A stretch of DNA of 42,172 bases from a bacterium (lineage in GTDB: Bacteria > Planctomycetota > Phycisphaerae > Phycisphaerales > SM1A02), in the NCBI GenBank assembly GCA_029977865.1, contig JAPOKA010000024.1, forward strand, positions 1-42,172, written 5' to 3'. Under the pieces are notes generated by a model. It was not told the DNA's origin. It did no database searches and worked only from the letters and a program-made list of their open reading frames with translations. This document shows, one piece after another, positions 24,458 to 33,293 of the stretch (position 1 is its first letter; each line of letters begins with the position of its first letter). Made by a program: the position numbers and the translations under genes.

Positions 24458-25672
24458 CTACACCATCGCCGGCACCGCCTCGGCCCGCACCCGCAGGTTG
24501 TCGATCACGTTCATGAAGTTGATGTACGCGTCGTAGGGGCTGTCGTAGGGGCTGAAGTACTTGTGGACGTCGCCGTCGGCCCAGTACTTGGTGCACATGT
24601 AGTAGAGGTGATCGCTGGTGGTGAGCTTCCGCCAGTCCTCGAGAATCCACTCGTCGCCCGACTGGTGCCGAGCCTTCACCGCGGGCTCGAGGGCGTAGAG
24701 CTCCTTGGCCGCGTGCTCCTGCATCGGATTGCCGAGCCACGCGGTGAGATCGCGCTCGGTGTCGGCCCACGAGATCCATCGCGGCACCGCGTAGCTGCCG
24801 ACCGGCTCGTAGCGGGCAACCACCTCCCGCGGCGTCTGAAAGTCGTTCTGGCCGGGATTCGCGTCGTAGACCGCTCCAGGCAGGGCGTCGAGGAACTCGA
24901 AGATTCCGGTGTCGGCCCACTGATGCTCGCCGAAGGTCTCGTAGTCCATGAACAGGTTGCACACGAATCCATCGCCGTTGATCTGGTTCACCCAGCGGGC
25001 GAAACGACCGGCATCGAGCGGCCACTCCTTCCAGTTGCGGTCGGAGAAGCGGAAGGCGATGTCGTCGCTGAGGCGGTAGTTCTTCAGCAGCAGCCGCACG
25101 CCTTCGCCGCCTGGCACGGGAGGGGTGTAGAGGTAGTTGGGGCTGCGGTAGGTGAGGATCGAGTCGACACCCTCGCAGAGAATTGCGCGGTGACGGCCAA
25201 GCCGGGCGATGTGCGCGGCGAGCTCGTCCGAGTAGATCAGCTCGGTGTTGCGGAAGGTCTCGGGCTTGGCCCCGAAGAGCTCCGCGAGCCGGCGCTCGTG
25301 GTTGGCGACCTGAGCATCGAATTCGCTGCGGGAGAAGAGAAAGCTCAGCGAGTGGTGGCTCGTCTCCGCCACGAACTCGACGGCACCGGTGGCCGCGAGC
25401 TCCTGAAAGAGCTCGATGAGATCCGGCGCCCACAGTTCAAACTGCTCGAGGGCAGTCGAGGTGATCGCGTAGGAGACCCGGAACCGACGGTCGTGCCGAC
25501 GAATGAGATCGAGGATCTTCTTCGTGGCGGGCCGGTAGCACTTCTCCGCCACCTTCAGGCAGATCTTCTCGTTGGCGGCGTTGTCGAAGTAGAAGGGATC
25601 CCGGTCGAAGACCGAGTATCGCCGCAGGCGAAAGGGCTGGTGGACCTGAAAGTAGAAGCAGACGGATGCCAT
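24458..25672 (-). CDS. Glycoside hydrolase family 57 (alpha-amylase-type)
   Basis: A 404-residue GH57 protein. The N-terminal FYFQVHQPFRLRRY (residues 7-19) is the family's first conserved region. FRNTELIYSD contains the candidate nucleophile Glu144, and MDYETFGEH the candidate acid/base Asp243. Other family hallmarks are TSHHSLS (104-110) and NLFMDYE. GH57 enzymes cleave alpha-1,4-glucans such as glycogen or maltodextrins, or branch them. No signal peptide is seen, so it should act in the cytoplasm on storage glucan. The gene sits apart from the glycan operons with its own -10-like box and may be unrelated to them. Exact specificity (hydrolase, transferase or branching) is unclear. Confidence 0.9.
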   Translation of the reverse strand: MASVCFYFQVHQPFRLRRYSVFDRDPFYFDNAANEKICLKVAEKCYRPATKKILDLIRRHDRRFRVSYAITSTALEQFELWAPDLIELFQELAATGAVEFVAETSHHSLSFLFSRSEFDAQVANHERRLAELFGAKPETFRNTELIYSDELAAHIARLGRHRAILCEGVDSILTYRSPNYLYTPPVPGGEGVRLLLKNYRLSDDIAFRFSDRNWKEWPLDAGRFARWVNQINGDGFVCNLFMDYETFGEHQWADTGIFEFLDALPGAVYDANPGQNDFQTPREVVARYEPVGSYAVPRWISWADTERDLTAWLGNPMQEHAAKELYALEPAVKARHQSGDEWILEDWRKLTTSDHLYYMCTKYWADGDVHKYFSPYDSPYDAYINFMNVIDNLRVRAEAVPAMV

Positions 25673-25683
25673 GGGTTGATCGG

Positions 25684-25689
25684 AAGATA
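25684..25689 (-). promoter_or_regulatory. Candidate -10 element of the GH57 gene
   Basis: TATCTT on the minus strand ends 11 nt before the ATG at 25672, giving a predicted leader of about 4-5 nt. It lies in a 119-nt gap behind the end of the upstream membrane-protein operon. A small CGGAGC/GCTCCG hairpin at 25762-25777, without a T-tract, could end that operon. Confidence 0.35.
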
Positions 25690-25791
25690 CTCGTGTCGGG
25701 AACCTTGATGGGCGGATCGGCGCGGAGCACGGTTCGGCATGAATACGGCGGAGCTGAATCCCGGAGCCACCGCTCCGTCAACCCAGCCCAC

Positions 25792-26682
25792 TCAAACCGC
25801 GCGAGGATCGTGCTGGACCGCGGCAAGGGATCGCTTCCAGAGCCAGGCCGTCCCCGCTCCTCCCGTCACTGCCACCACCGCAATCTCGAACCCGCGTGCG
25901 AGGAGTTCGGCGGCAAGGGCCTCCTCCCACTGCAGCCCGACGAGGCTCGGTGCCACCAGGGCCACAAGCCACTCCCGGACGCCCAGCGCCGAACCGAAGA
26001 GCGGAATCTGGCCGCTTGCCATCGCAACGCAGGCAAGGGCTACCGCCGACTCGACGGGGAGATCGGTCCCGAGAACGGCAAAGGCAGCGGTGACGCGAAC
26101 CGACCAGGCCCCCAGGTCGAGCAGCCGCCACCACAGCAACTCGCTGACGAAGCCGACCGGAGGCATCGGTGCCAGCACGAGCAGGAGCGTCGCGGTGGCG
26201 AGAAGCAGACCCGCCACCTCCACGCCGGTCCAGGAGGCGATCCACAGGGCGAACGCGGCGATCGCCACCGCACCTGCCGACAGCGCCTTTGCAGCGACGG
26301 TGACGATGATCGAGGTCCTGACGTCGACTGCTTGGTACGACCGCTGCCAGGCGATTCGACCCGCCAGTCCGGCCTTGAGCGGCAGCAGATTGAACAGGGT
26401 TGCCGCGGCGTTCAGGGCAAGCAGATCGTCGAGGCGAAGGTCCGGCCGTCGCCGGAAGAGCCGCTTGAGGAGCAGCCCGCCGATCGCGATCGAGGCGAGC
26501 GTGGCCAACGGAAGCGAGAGGACAGCCCACGTGGGTGGATCGCGAAGTGCCGCCCACGAGCCCGCGAGAGTCTCCCGCTGCCGCCACAGCGCGATGCCGG
26601 CCGCGACGAGAAGCGAGAGTCCGACCAACGAGACCGCTGCCCGGGCTCCCCGCCCCGCTCGAGGACCCTCGGCGCGATTCAC
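25792..26682 (-). CDS. Membrane protein resembling the LPG-synthase / AglD flippase-like family
   Basis: A 296-residue protein with about 7-8 hydrophobic segments. LNAAATLFNLLPLKAGLAGRIAWQR (residues about 90-113) is very like the conserved N-x-LPL-x-G-x-R-x3 segment of the UPF0104 / lysylphosphatidylglycerol-synthase-type membrane family (also seen in AglD). Members act as lipid flippases or lipid-modifying partners, and many have no known role. The GTG at 26682 overlaps the stop of the TPR-like gene as GTGA, so the two are co-translated. A function in moving a lipid-linked sugar or phospholipid is only a guess. Confidence 0.65.
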   Translation of the reverse strand: MNRAEGPRAGRGARAAVSLVGLSLLVAAGIALWRQRETLAGSWAALRDPPTWAVLSLPLATLASIAIGGLLLKRLFRRRPDLRLDDLLALNAAATLFNLLPLKAGLAGRIAWQRSYQAVDVRTSIIVTVAAKALSAGAVAIAAFALWIASWTGVEVAGLLLATATLLLVLAPMPPVGFVSELLWWRLLDLGAWSVRVTAAFAVLGTDLPVESAVALACVAMASGQIPLFGSALGVREWLVALVAPSLVGLQWEEALAAELLARGFEIAVVAVTGGAGTAWLWKRSLAAVQHDPRAV

Positions 26683-29222
26683 TGCCGGCCGGGCCGCTGC
26701 CGCGCAGCCCGGTCAGCCGCCACCGCAACCGCCCGATCGCGCACCAACTCGGCGACCTGTCGAAGGCGGGGATCCTCCGAGACCAACGCCTTGGCGAGCA
26801 GCGGATCCTGCTCGTTGCGAACCCGCCCGAGCAGGTACCCGATGATCGTCAGCGGCTCGTCGCTCTCGCGGGCCAGCGCATCAAGCTTCTCCATGCCGGG
26901 GGAAGGCAATCCCGGGAACGAGGCCATCAGCCAACCTTGACTCGCCGGGTCGAGCTTCGGCCAGACCTCGAACAGCGTCGGCCAGACCTTGGAGAGCGAG
27001 TCGAATCCCTCCGGGGCCTGTTCGCTGGAGTTCTCCGTGGCCATGCCCACGGCGGCAAGCAGGTTGATGGTCACCAGGTCCGCGTCGCAGTCGGGGGTGC
27101 TGATCGAACCGATCGCGTCCTCCACCCAGCCGCCCGAGACTCGGCAGCCCTCGACGCGGATCTGCGGCGCTTCGGCCTTGGCACCGAGCACCCCGGGCTG
27201 CAGCGCGCCGCCGGAGACGGGTCTGAAGTTGGTGATCGCTCGGCCCGAGATGGTCGAACCCGAGAGCGCGGTGCGGTCGAGCACCTGTCCGAACTCGGTG
27301 AGTCCAAGATCGACCGGCACCGTCACCCGCGCCCGCGGCGCGAGCCTCAGGGTGTTCGAGATCGGAACCACGATGGCGTTCGCCATCACCGGCTTGTCGA
27401 GCTGAGCCACCGTCGCGGAGGCGAGGATCGCGATGTTCGGCTCGATCGGCCCCGCACTCCCGATCTCGAGCGGCAGATCGGTGAGGTTGGAGATCTCGAT
27501 ATCGAGGATGAGCGGTTGCAAGGGTCCGACCGACGGGTTGCGCGGACGAACCGCCAGACCGATCGCCCGCTCGCGTTCGAGCAGGAGGCGGTCGTAGGTC
27601 CGGGGCAGTCCTGCTATCAGCGCCTCGATCGCCTGCGCCGCATCGCTTGGCGGAAGGGGCTGACCGAGCAGTTCCGCCAGCCGGTCTCTCGACCAGACCC
27701 CCAGCGCCGACCCGGGGACCTTGCGGGCCACCGAAAGCCAGGTTCGCGCGGCGTCGCTGCGGCGTCCGAGGGCGAGCTGCGCCCCGGCCAGCCCGATGGC
27801 GGCGATCGAGTCCTCCTGCAATGGCTCGAGCAGCTCGATGGCACGATCGAACTCGCCAGCGCGGTAGGCGAGCCAGCCATTGATGCGATCAAGCGCCTCC
27901 GGGGTCAGGGCTCCGGCACTCTGAAGCCGCTCGAACATCGCCACCGCCGATTGAACGTCCTCGGCGAGCCAGAGCACCAGGCTCAGCGACTCGATCGCGA
28001 TGGCCGCGAGCCGCTGCGAGCTCTCGGGGGTCATCTCCTCGCCTGCGAGTCGCTCGGCCTCGACCCGCAGCGCCGTCACCGCTTCGTCGAGGGCCGCCGC
28101 CGCATCCGGCGTGCCGAGGCTCTTCTCGATGACGGCTCGCAGCGTGGCGAGGGTCCGCTCGGGGACCGCCCGGTACTGCGCTGCGTTCAGCGGATCGAAC
28201 TCGGGGTCCTGCAGTCGCGCCTCTTCGCGGTAGGCCCGATCCCGATCGTCGCGTCGCCGAGTGATCAGATCGATCGCGGCTGGACCTTGGCCGAGCGCCC
28301 ACTGCGATAGTGCGAGCGCCCCCACCGTCTGCTCGGTCGAAGGCTCGTTCGGCGGGGCCAGCGGCACCAAGAGCCCATAGAGGCGGCTCGAGGCGAGGAA
28401 GGCGCCGTTGGCGAGGCAGATCTCCGCGAGAGTCCGCGCCGGCGTCAGGTTGGATGGATTGGCGACCGCGGCGGCAAGATGAAGTTCAGCCTCGCCGACC
28501 GAATCGCCCGCCGAGTGCCGCAGGAACCCCGCGGCCATCTCGGTGGCGGCGGGGTGCGCCGGATCCAGCGCCACCGCCTCGGCAAGCCACTTCGCGAATC
28601 CCTCGACATCGCCGCTGCGGTAGAGCAGCAGCGCCAGTTCGAAGGCGAGTCGCGACGCGACCGCTGGACCGAGCTTCGAGACATTCTCCTCAGCAAGCAG
28701 CTTCGTGTAGGCGGCTGCCCGTCCTTCCGCGGTGGGGTAGCGGTCGACCGCGAGGCTGAGCAAGCGAAGTCGCGCCACCTCGTCGCGCGGATCGAGCCGC
28801 ACGATCGCCGAGAGCGCCCGCTGCAGGCGATCCGGACCGCGCTCGTCGATCGCCTCGGCGGCGGTCGCGATCTGCAGGTTGACTCGCCAACCCCCGAGCC
28901 ACTCCGGGGCCAGTTCGGTGGCCCACTCCGAGAGCACGAGCGCGGTGGAGAAGTCGCTCTCGGTGGGCTCGGGCAGGCGGAGGAGGTCGAGTGCGGTCCG
29001 GGCGAGATGCCGGGCGAGTCGGACCCGACCCGCCTCGGCGAGCCGCTCGTCGGGACCCGAGGAGGCGACCGCCGGTTCGTCGGGCGGTTCGGCGAGCGCA
29101 GTGGCCTCGCTCGACTCCTGCGGCCCGGCCACCGCGGACGGCACGATGGCCAAGGCGAGGGCAAGCACGAACCAGACTTGGCGGAGGCGACGGTCGAGGC
29201 GGAGGGTCAACGGCAGGGTCAT
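26679..29222 (-). CDS. Large exported TPR-like repeat protein
   Basis: An 847-residue protein with a signal peptide (RRLRQVWFVLALALAIVPSAVAG, about residues 10-33). Most of it (40-560) is helical, Ala/Leu/Glu-rich TPR-like repeat, for example RINGWLAYRAGEFDRAIELLEPL. A second region (about 580-730) is beta-strand-rich with the VPVDLG and ISNLTDLPLEIG pattern of an immunoglobulin-like or carrier domain, and the last 100 residues are helical. Proteins of this type often act as periplasmic scaffolds. It is the first gene of a two-gene operon with the flippase-like membrane protein, and diverges from an exported protein at 29487. No enzymatic motif is seen. Confidence 0.75.
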   Translation of the reverse strand: MTLPLTLRLDRRLRQVWFVLALALAIVPSAVAGPQESSEATALAEPPDEPAVASSGPDERLAEAGRVRLARHLARTALDLLRLPEPTESDFSTALVLSEWATELAPEWLGGWRVNLQIATAAEAIDERGPDRLQRALSAIVRLDPRDEVARLRLLSLAVDRYPTAEGRAAAYTKLLAEENVSKLGPAVASRLAFELALLLYRSGDVEGFAKWLAEAVALDPAHPAATEMAAGFLRHSAGDSVGEAELHLAAAVANPSNLTPARTLAEICLANGAFLASSRLYGLLVPLAPPNEPSTEQTVGALALSQWALGQGPAAIDLITRRRDDRDRAYREEARLQDPEFDPLNAAQYRAVPERTLATLRAVIEKSLGTPDAAAALDEAVTALRVEAERLAGEEMTPESSQRLAAIAIESLSLVLWLAEDVQSAVAMFERLQSAGALTPEALDRINGWLAYRAGEFDRAIELLEPLQEDSIAAIGLAGAQLALGRRSDAARTWLSVARKVPGSALGVWSRDRLAELLGQPLPPSDAAQAIEALIAGLPRTYDRLLLERERAIGLAVRPRNPSVGPLQPLILDIEISNLTDLPLEIGSAGPIEPNIAILASATVAQLDKPVMANAIVVPISNTLRLAPRARVTVPVDLGLTEFGQVLDRTALSGSTISGRAITNFRPVSGGALQPGVLGAKAEAPQIRVEGCRVSGGWVEDAIGSISTPDCDADLVTINLLAAVGMATENSSEQAPEGFDSLSKVWPTLFEVWPKLDPASQGWLMASFPGLPSPGMEKLDALARESDEPLTIIGYLLGRVRNEQDPLLAKALVSEDPRLRQVAELVRDRAVAVAADRAARQRPGRQ

Positions 29223-29313
29223 GGCTCTGTATCTCGGCGCGGAAACGGCTTCGGCGTCGCGATTCTCCCCCACTCGTGCCGATCGGTCCCGAACAAGTCG
29301 AGGATTGGTTCCA

Positions 29314-29342
29314 TTGACCCTGTTCCGGGCATCCGATACCGT
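29314..29342 (+). promoter_or_regulatory. Sigma70-type promoter for the exported protein at 29487
   Basis: TTGACC (29314-29319) and TACCGT (29337-29342) are separated by exactly 17 nt, and the -10 is preceded by CCGA. A start site near 29349 would give a leader of about 138 nt with a GAGGAAG ribosome site just before the GTG start. It is the best -35/-10 pair I found in the window. Confidence 0.6.
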
Positions 29343-29486
29343 CCGCCCCTCCGGTCGAGCCCCGAGGGGCTTCGGCCGGCGTTCCGCCGCTCCGATCCCG
29401 GAGGGTGGACCGGCCCGATCCTGGTGCCGGATTGCCGGTCCTGCTGGCGCGGCGTGGTGCCATGCCGGTTTTCGAGGAAGCCGCTC

Positions 29487-30395
29487 GTGCTTGAATCGCT
29501 TCGCGTGTCGCTGCTGCCGCTCGTCCTCGTCGTGGGTTCCGCGGCGGCGCAGGCTCAGCAGACCTCGCTTCCCAATTCGATCGTCGGAGCGTCCGCCTCC
29601 ATTGGCGACCGCGACCGCGAGGCGATCGCGGGTTTCATCACCCACTGGAGCGGCGTCCTCGCCTCGGGCGATCCGATCTCGGTCAACGACGCTCGCGGCG
29701 AGATGATCAGTCCCGCTCGCTCGCCGTCGGCAACCCCGATCTTCCTGCGGGCCTATTCCGAAGCGGCGGTTCCCGCGCTCACCACCATCGCCTCCGGCAA
29801 CGATCCCTTCCGCGCGATCAATGCCCTGCAGGTGGCCCGCTTCCTGCGGAGCCCCGAGGGTGTCGAGGTGATCATTGCGCGGGTCGATCCCGCCGGGGAG
29901 AGCAACCGAGCCAAGCGGCTCGTGGCCTCGGGCCTGCTCGCCGAAGCCATCACCGACGCGGGCATGAACCCGGTTCAGCTCGACGGCACCACCCGTCGGC
30001 TCGCGTCGCTCGCCGCCGCCGAAGCCGACTGGATGATCATGCTGCAGGAGATGGAGGCCCTCGACGCGGTCGCCAACCTGCGCGACGTCGCTGCCGCCTC
30101 GGTCGAACTCGCCCGCCAGAGCCAGGTTCGCGTGCTTGAGACCGCGGTGGCCCGCATGAAGTCCGACCCTCAGGTCGTCGAGGCGATCTACCGCACCCTG
30201 CTTGAACTGCGCAACCAGCTCGTTCGCATGAACTCCTCGCAGCGTGCCGCCTTCAGCAAGGCGTTCGCTCCGGTGTTCGCCTCGATCCAGTCCGCCGCGG
30301 CGTCGGGCCTCGCCACTGCTCCGCCCAACCTCAAGCCGACCTTCGAGAAGACCGCCGAGCAGGCCAAGGTGCTCGCGAACCTCACCAAGGGCTGA
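29487..30395 (+). CDS. Exported protein of unknown function
   Basis: A 302-residue protein starting at GTG 29487, preceded by GAGGAAG at 7-8 nt. A signal peptide (SLRVSLLPLVLVVGSAAAQAQ) ends with an A-x-A site near residue 23. The mature part is almost entirely helical, Ala-rich and soluble, with possible HEAT-like elements (INALQVARFLRSPEGVEVIIARV). It has no Cys, no metal motif and no transmembrane helix beyond the signal. I do not recognise the family. It has its own promoter, diverges from the TPR-like gene and precedes the OppA-like gene, which has a separate -10 box. Confidence 0.75.
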   Translation: MLESLRVSLLPLVLVVGSAAAQAQQTSLPNSIVGASASIGDRDREAIAGFITHWSGVLASGDPISVNDARGEMISPARSPSATPIFLRAYSEAAVPALTTIASGNDPFRAINALQVARFLRSPEGVEVIIARVDPAGESNRAKRLVASGLLAEAITDAGMNPVQLDGTTRRLASLAAAEADWMIMLQEMEALDAVANLRDVAAASVELARQSQVRVLETAVARMKSDPQVVEAIYRTLLELRNQLVRMNSSQRAAFSKAFAPVFASIQSAAASGLATAPPNLKPTFEKTAEQAKVLANLTKG

Positions 30396-30437
30396 GTCGG
30401 CGCTCCGCAGGCGGCGATGGCGAGTGCGGTCGCTCCG

Positions 30438-30443
30438 TACACT
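30438..30443 (+). promoter_or_regulatory. Candidate -10 element for a leaderless OppA-like transcript
   Basis: TACACT preceded by TCCG ends 6 nt before the GTG at 30450. This is exactly the spacing expected if transcription starts on the first base of the start codon. The same 6-nt gap is seen at 34056-34061 and 40822-40827. Confidence 0.5.
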
Positions 30444-30449
30444 CGTTCC

Positions 30450-32342
30450 GTGCGTCTTGCGATCGGGCTGATCCTCCTGCTCGGAACCCTGCTCGCGGCG
30501 GTCATCGCCGCCGAGGATCGCAGGCCGCGAGCGGAAGTGGTCTTCGCCCAGGTCGCCGACTGCTACACGCTCGACCCGCAGCGGATGACCTACATGCAGG
30601 ACCTGCGGCTTGCCCGCGGCCTGTTCGAGGGACTGCTCCGAACCGATCCGGACACCGGTGCGATCGAGCCGGGAGTCGCGCGGTCCTGGACGGTCTCCGA
30701 CGACGGCCTGGAATGGCGCTTCCAGCTCGATCCGCGAGCGCGGTGGAGCGACGGCTCGCCGGTGGTCGCGGAGGACTTCCGCAGCGGGCTGCGGCGGGCG
30801 CTGCTTCCAGACACCGCTGCCGACTACTCAGGGCTCCTGATGGCGATCGCGGGTGCGCCGGAATTCTTCACCTGGCGCTCGGAGCAGCTCGCGGCGTTCA
30901 AGCCCTCCGAAGGGGCGGCCGAGCGAGCCTGGGCCGAGGCGGAAACCCAGTTCCGCAGCGCGGTCGGCATCGAGTGCCCGGACGAACGCGAGGTCATCAT
31001 CAGGCTTTCGCGGCCGGTGCCCTACCTCGGCAATCTGCTCGCGTTTCCGGTGGCGAGCCCGGTCCACCGCCCCACCCTCGAGCGCTTCACCAGCCTCGAT
31101 CCCGAGAGCGGGCGGCGGGTCGAGGACCCGGGTTGGATGCAGCCGGGCACCATGGTGAGCAACGGCCCCTACCAGCTCGCGCGGCGGCGCTACAAGCGCG
31201 ACATCCGGCTCGAACGCAATCCGCACTTCCGTGATCCGACGCAGATCGCGAGCGAGTCGATCGAGGCGGTGGTGGTCGAGGATCCCTCGACCGCGGTGCT
31301 GGCCTTCGTTGCCGGCGAGTTCGATTGGCTCACCGACGTCTCCGCGGGCTACCGCACCGAGATGCTCGAGCAGCAGCAGGCCGATCGGACCCGCCATGCC
31401 GGAACCCTCGCGGCCGCGGCGGCCTCCGGCGTCGATCTCGACACCGCGCTCGCATCGCTGCCGCCACCCGCAGACGACGAGCGTCGCGACATTCACGCCC
31501 TCTCGACCTTCGGCACCGACTTCTACCACTTCAACTGCAACGATCGACTTCCCGACGGCGGCCTGAATCCCTTCGCCGATCCGCGGGTCCGCCGCGCGTT
31601 CGCCCTCGCCTGCGACAAGAGAATGCTGGTCGAGCGGGTCACCCGACTCGCCGAACCGGTGGCGGACAGCTTCATCCCGCCCGGAGTCATCCCCGGCTAC
31701 GAAGGTCCGGCGGGGCTCGGCTTCGATCCCGAACGGGCGCGGCTCGAACTCGCCGAGGCCGGATGGATCGATCGCGACGGCGACGGTCGACTCGAGAACG
31801 CCGCGGGCGAACCGTTCCCGGTGGTCGACCTGCTCTACTCGACCGGGTCGAGCCGCTACCGAGACCTCTCGCTCGCGCTGCGCTCGATGTGGCAGGAGGC
31901 GCTCGGTGTGGAGATCGAGTGCCGCGGACAGGAGCAGCGCTTCTACAAGGAGGATCTTCGTCGCGGCCGCTTCATGATCGGTCGCGGCGGCTGGTACGGC
32001 GACTACCTCGATCCAACAACCTTCCTCGATCTGTGTCGCACCGGCGACGGCAACAACGTGCGCGGCTACTCGAGCGAGCGCGTCGACGCCCTGCTGATCG
32101 CCGCCGAGGCAGAGCGCGATCCGCAGCGCCGCTTCGAGATCCTCGCGGAGTGCGAACGGATCGTCTGCGAGGAAGACCTTCCGATCCTGCCGCTCTGCCG
32201 CTTCGTGACCATCGTCATGTACGACCCCGCGGAGTTCACCGGTCTCACCCGCCACGCCATGCTCGACCATCGCCTCGAGCGCCTGCGGACGCCGCGAAGC
32301 ACCGGGCCGGCGACGCAGGCCGACGCGGAGGCCGAGCGGTGA
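30450..32342 (+). CDS. OppA-like oligopeptide ABC transporter substrate-binding protein
   Basis: A 630-residue SBP family 5 protein. An N-terminal hydrophobic segment (LAIGLILLLGTLLAAVIAAE) may be a signal peptide or anchor; no lipobox Cys is seen. Conserved segments include TLDPQRMTYMQDLRLARGLFEGLL, WSDGSPVVAEDF, SNGPYQLARRRYKRDI and ADPRVRRAFALACDK. Family members bind peptides, nickel or other ligands in the periplasm. I chose the GTG at 30450 because of the -10 box six nt upstream; an ATG at 30417 would add 11 residues. Its stop overlaps the OppB-like start as GTGA. The C-terminal 20 residues are Thr/Ala-rich and unusual. Confidence 0.85.
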   Translation: MRLAIGLILLLGTLLAAVIAAEDRRPRAEVVFAQVADCYTLDPQRMTYMQDLRLARGLFEGLLRTDPDTGAIEPGVARSWTVSDDGLEWRFQLDPRARWSDGSPVVAEDFRSGLRRALLPDTAADYSGLLMAIAGAPEFFTWRSEQLAAFKPSEGAAERAWAEAETQFRSAVGIECPDEREVIIRLSRPVPYLGNLLAFPVASPVHRPTLERFTSLDPESGRRVEDPGWMQPGTMVSNGPYQLARRRYKRDIRLERNPHFRDPTQIASESIEAVVVEDPSTAVLAFVAGEFDWLTDVSAGYRTEMLEQQQADRTRHAGTLAAAAASGVDLDTALASLPPPADDERRDIHALSTFGTDFYHFNCNDRLPDGGLNPFADPRVRRAFALACDKRMLVERVTRLAEPVADSFIPPGVIPGYEGPAGLGFDPERARLELAEAGWIDRDGDGRLENAAGEPFPVVDLLYSTGSSRYRDLSLALRSMWQEALGVEIECRGQEQRFYKEDLRRGRFMIGRGGWYGDYLDPTTFLDLCRTGDGNNVRGYSSERVDALLIAAEAERDPQRRFEILAECERIVCEEDLPILPLCRFVTIVMYDPAEFTGLTRHAMLDHRLERLRTPRSTGPATQADAEAER

Positions 32343-33292
32343 TCCGCTTCGTCCTGCTGCGGCTGCTGCAACTGCCGCTGATCGTCTTCGCGGTGTTCCT
32401 CGCCACCTTCACCCTCGCCTGGCTGGTGCCGGGCAGCCCTCTCGAACAGGGCGAAGGCCGTCGTCCGCCTCCCGAGATCGAGAAGGCGATGCGGGCGCAG
32501 TACCGGCTCGACGATCCGGTGGTCTTCGCCGCCGACTATCTCGCCGGGGCCAGCGGCATCGACTGGCTGCGCGGCCGCGGCGGACGGGTCTTCGATCTCG
32601 GCCCGAGCCTGCGGCAACCGGACCTCTCGGTCAACGAGATCCTGGCGGCGGGTCTTCCGGTCTCCTTGGCCCTGGGCACCGCGGCAATCCTCTTCGGGCT
32701 CGCGATCGGCGTCGCCGCGGGGATCTGCGGCGGGCTGCGGCCCGACTCGCGACTCGATCTGGCCTCGCAGATGGTGGCGCTGGTGGGAATCAGCGTCCCG
32801 AGCTTCGTGGTCGGGTCGGGTCTGCTGCTTTGGCTCGGGGTCTCCTGGCATCTCGCGCCGGTCGCGGGCTGGGGCGGGGTCGGCCATGTCTGGCTTCCCG
32901 CCTTCGCCCTCTCGCTGCCGCTGGCCGCCTACATCGCGCGGCTGCTTCGCTACGGCATCATCGAGCAGATGGCCTCCGACCATGTCCGCACGGCGCGGGC
33001 GAAGGGACGATCACGTCTCGGCGCCGCCTGGCACCATGCGATGCGCAACGCGTTCCTCCCGGTGCTCTCCTACCTCGGGCCGGCCTCGGCCGCGGTGCTC
33101 ACCGGATCATTCGTGATCGAGAAGGTCTTCTCGATTCCCGGCATCGGCCGGCACTTCGTCGACGCGGTGCTCGCCAAGGACCTCACTCTGGTGATGGGCG
33201 TCGTGCTGGTCTACTCGTCGCTGCTGATCTGCCTCAACCTCGCGGTGGATGTCCTCTACCGCTGGGTCGATCCGCGCATCGAGACCGCCTAG
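32339..33292 (+). CDS. OppB/DppB-like ABC transporter permease
   Basis: A 317-residue inner-membrane permease with about six helices. The N-terminus (MIRFVLLRLLQLPLIVFAVF) with FTLAWLVPGSPL is the classic OppB/DppB opening. The EAA cytoplasmic loop is RAKGRSRLGAAWHHAMRNAF, and FVIEKVFSIPGIGRHFVDAV near the C-terminus is also family-typical. It starts at GTG overlapping the OppA-like stop as GTGA. Its partner permease (OppC) and ATPases (OppD/OppF) are not in the window: the next gene is on the other strand, 1 nt away. It may use components encoded elsewhere. Confidence 0.9.
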   Translation: MIRFVLLRLLQLPLIVFAVFLATFTLAWLVPGSPLEQGEGRRPPPEIEKAMRAQYRLDDPVVFAADYLAGASGIDWLRGRGGRVFDLGPSLRQPDLSVNEILAAGLPVSLALGTAAILFGLAIGVAAGICGGLRPDSRLDLASQMVALVGISVPSFVVGSGLLLWLGVSWHLAPVAGWGGVGHVWLPAFALSLPLAAYIARLLRYGIIEQMASDHVRTARAKGRSRLGAAWHHAMRNAFLPVLSYLGPASAAVLTGSFVIEKVFSIPGIGRHFVDAVLAKDLTLVMGVVLVYSSLLICLNLAVDVLYRWVDPRIETA

Positions 33293-33293
33293 G

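Noticed and set aside
23169-25433. A 754-codon open frame on the minus strand
   Set aside because: It overlaps GH57 in another frame and is antisense to the UDP-glucuronate epimerase; no family features.
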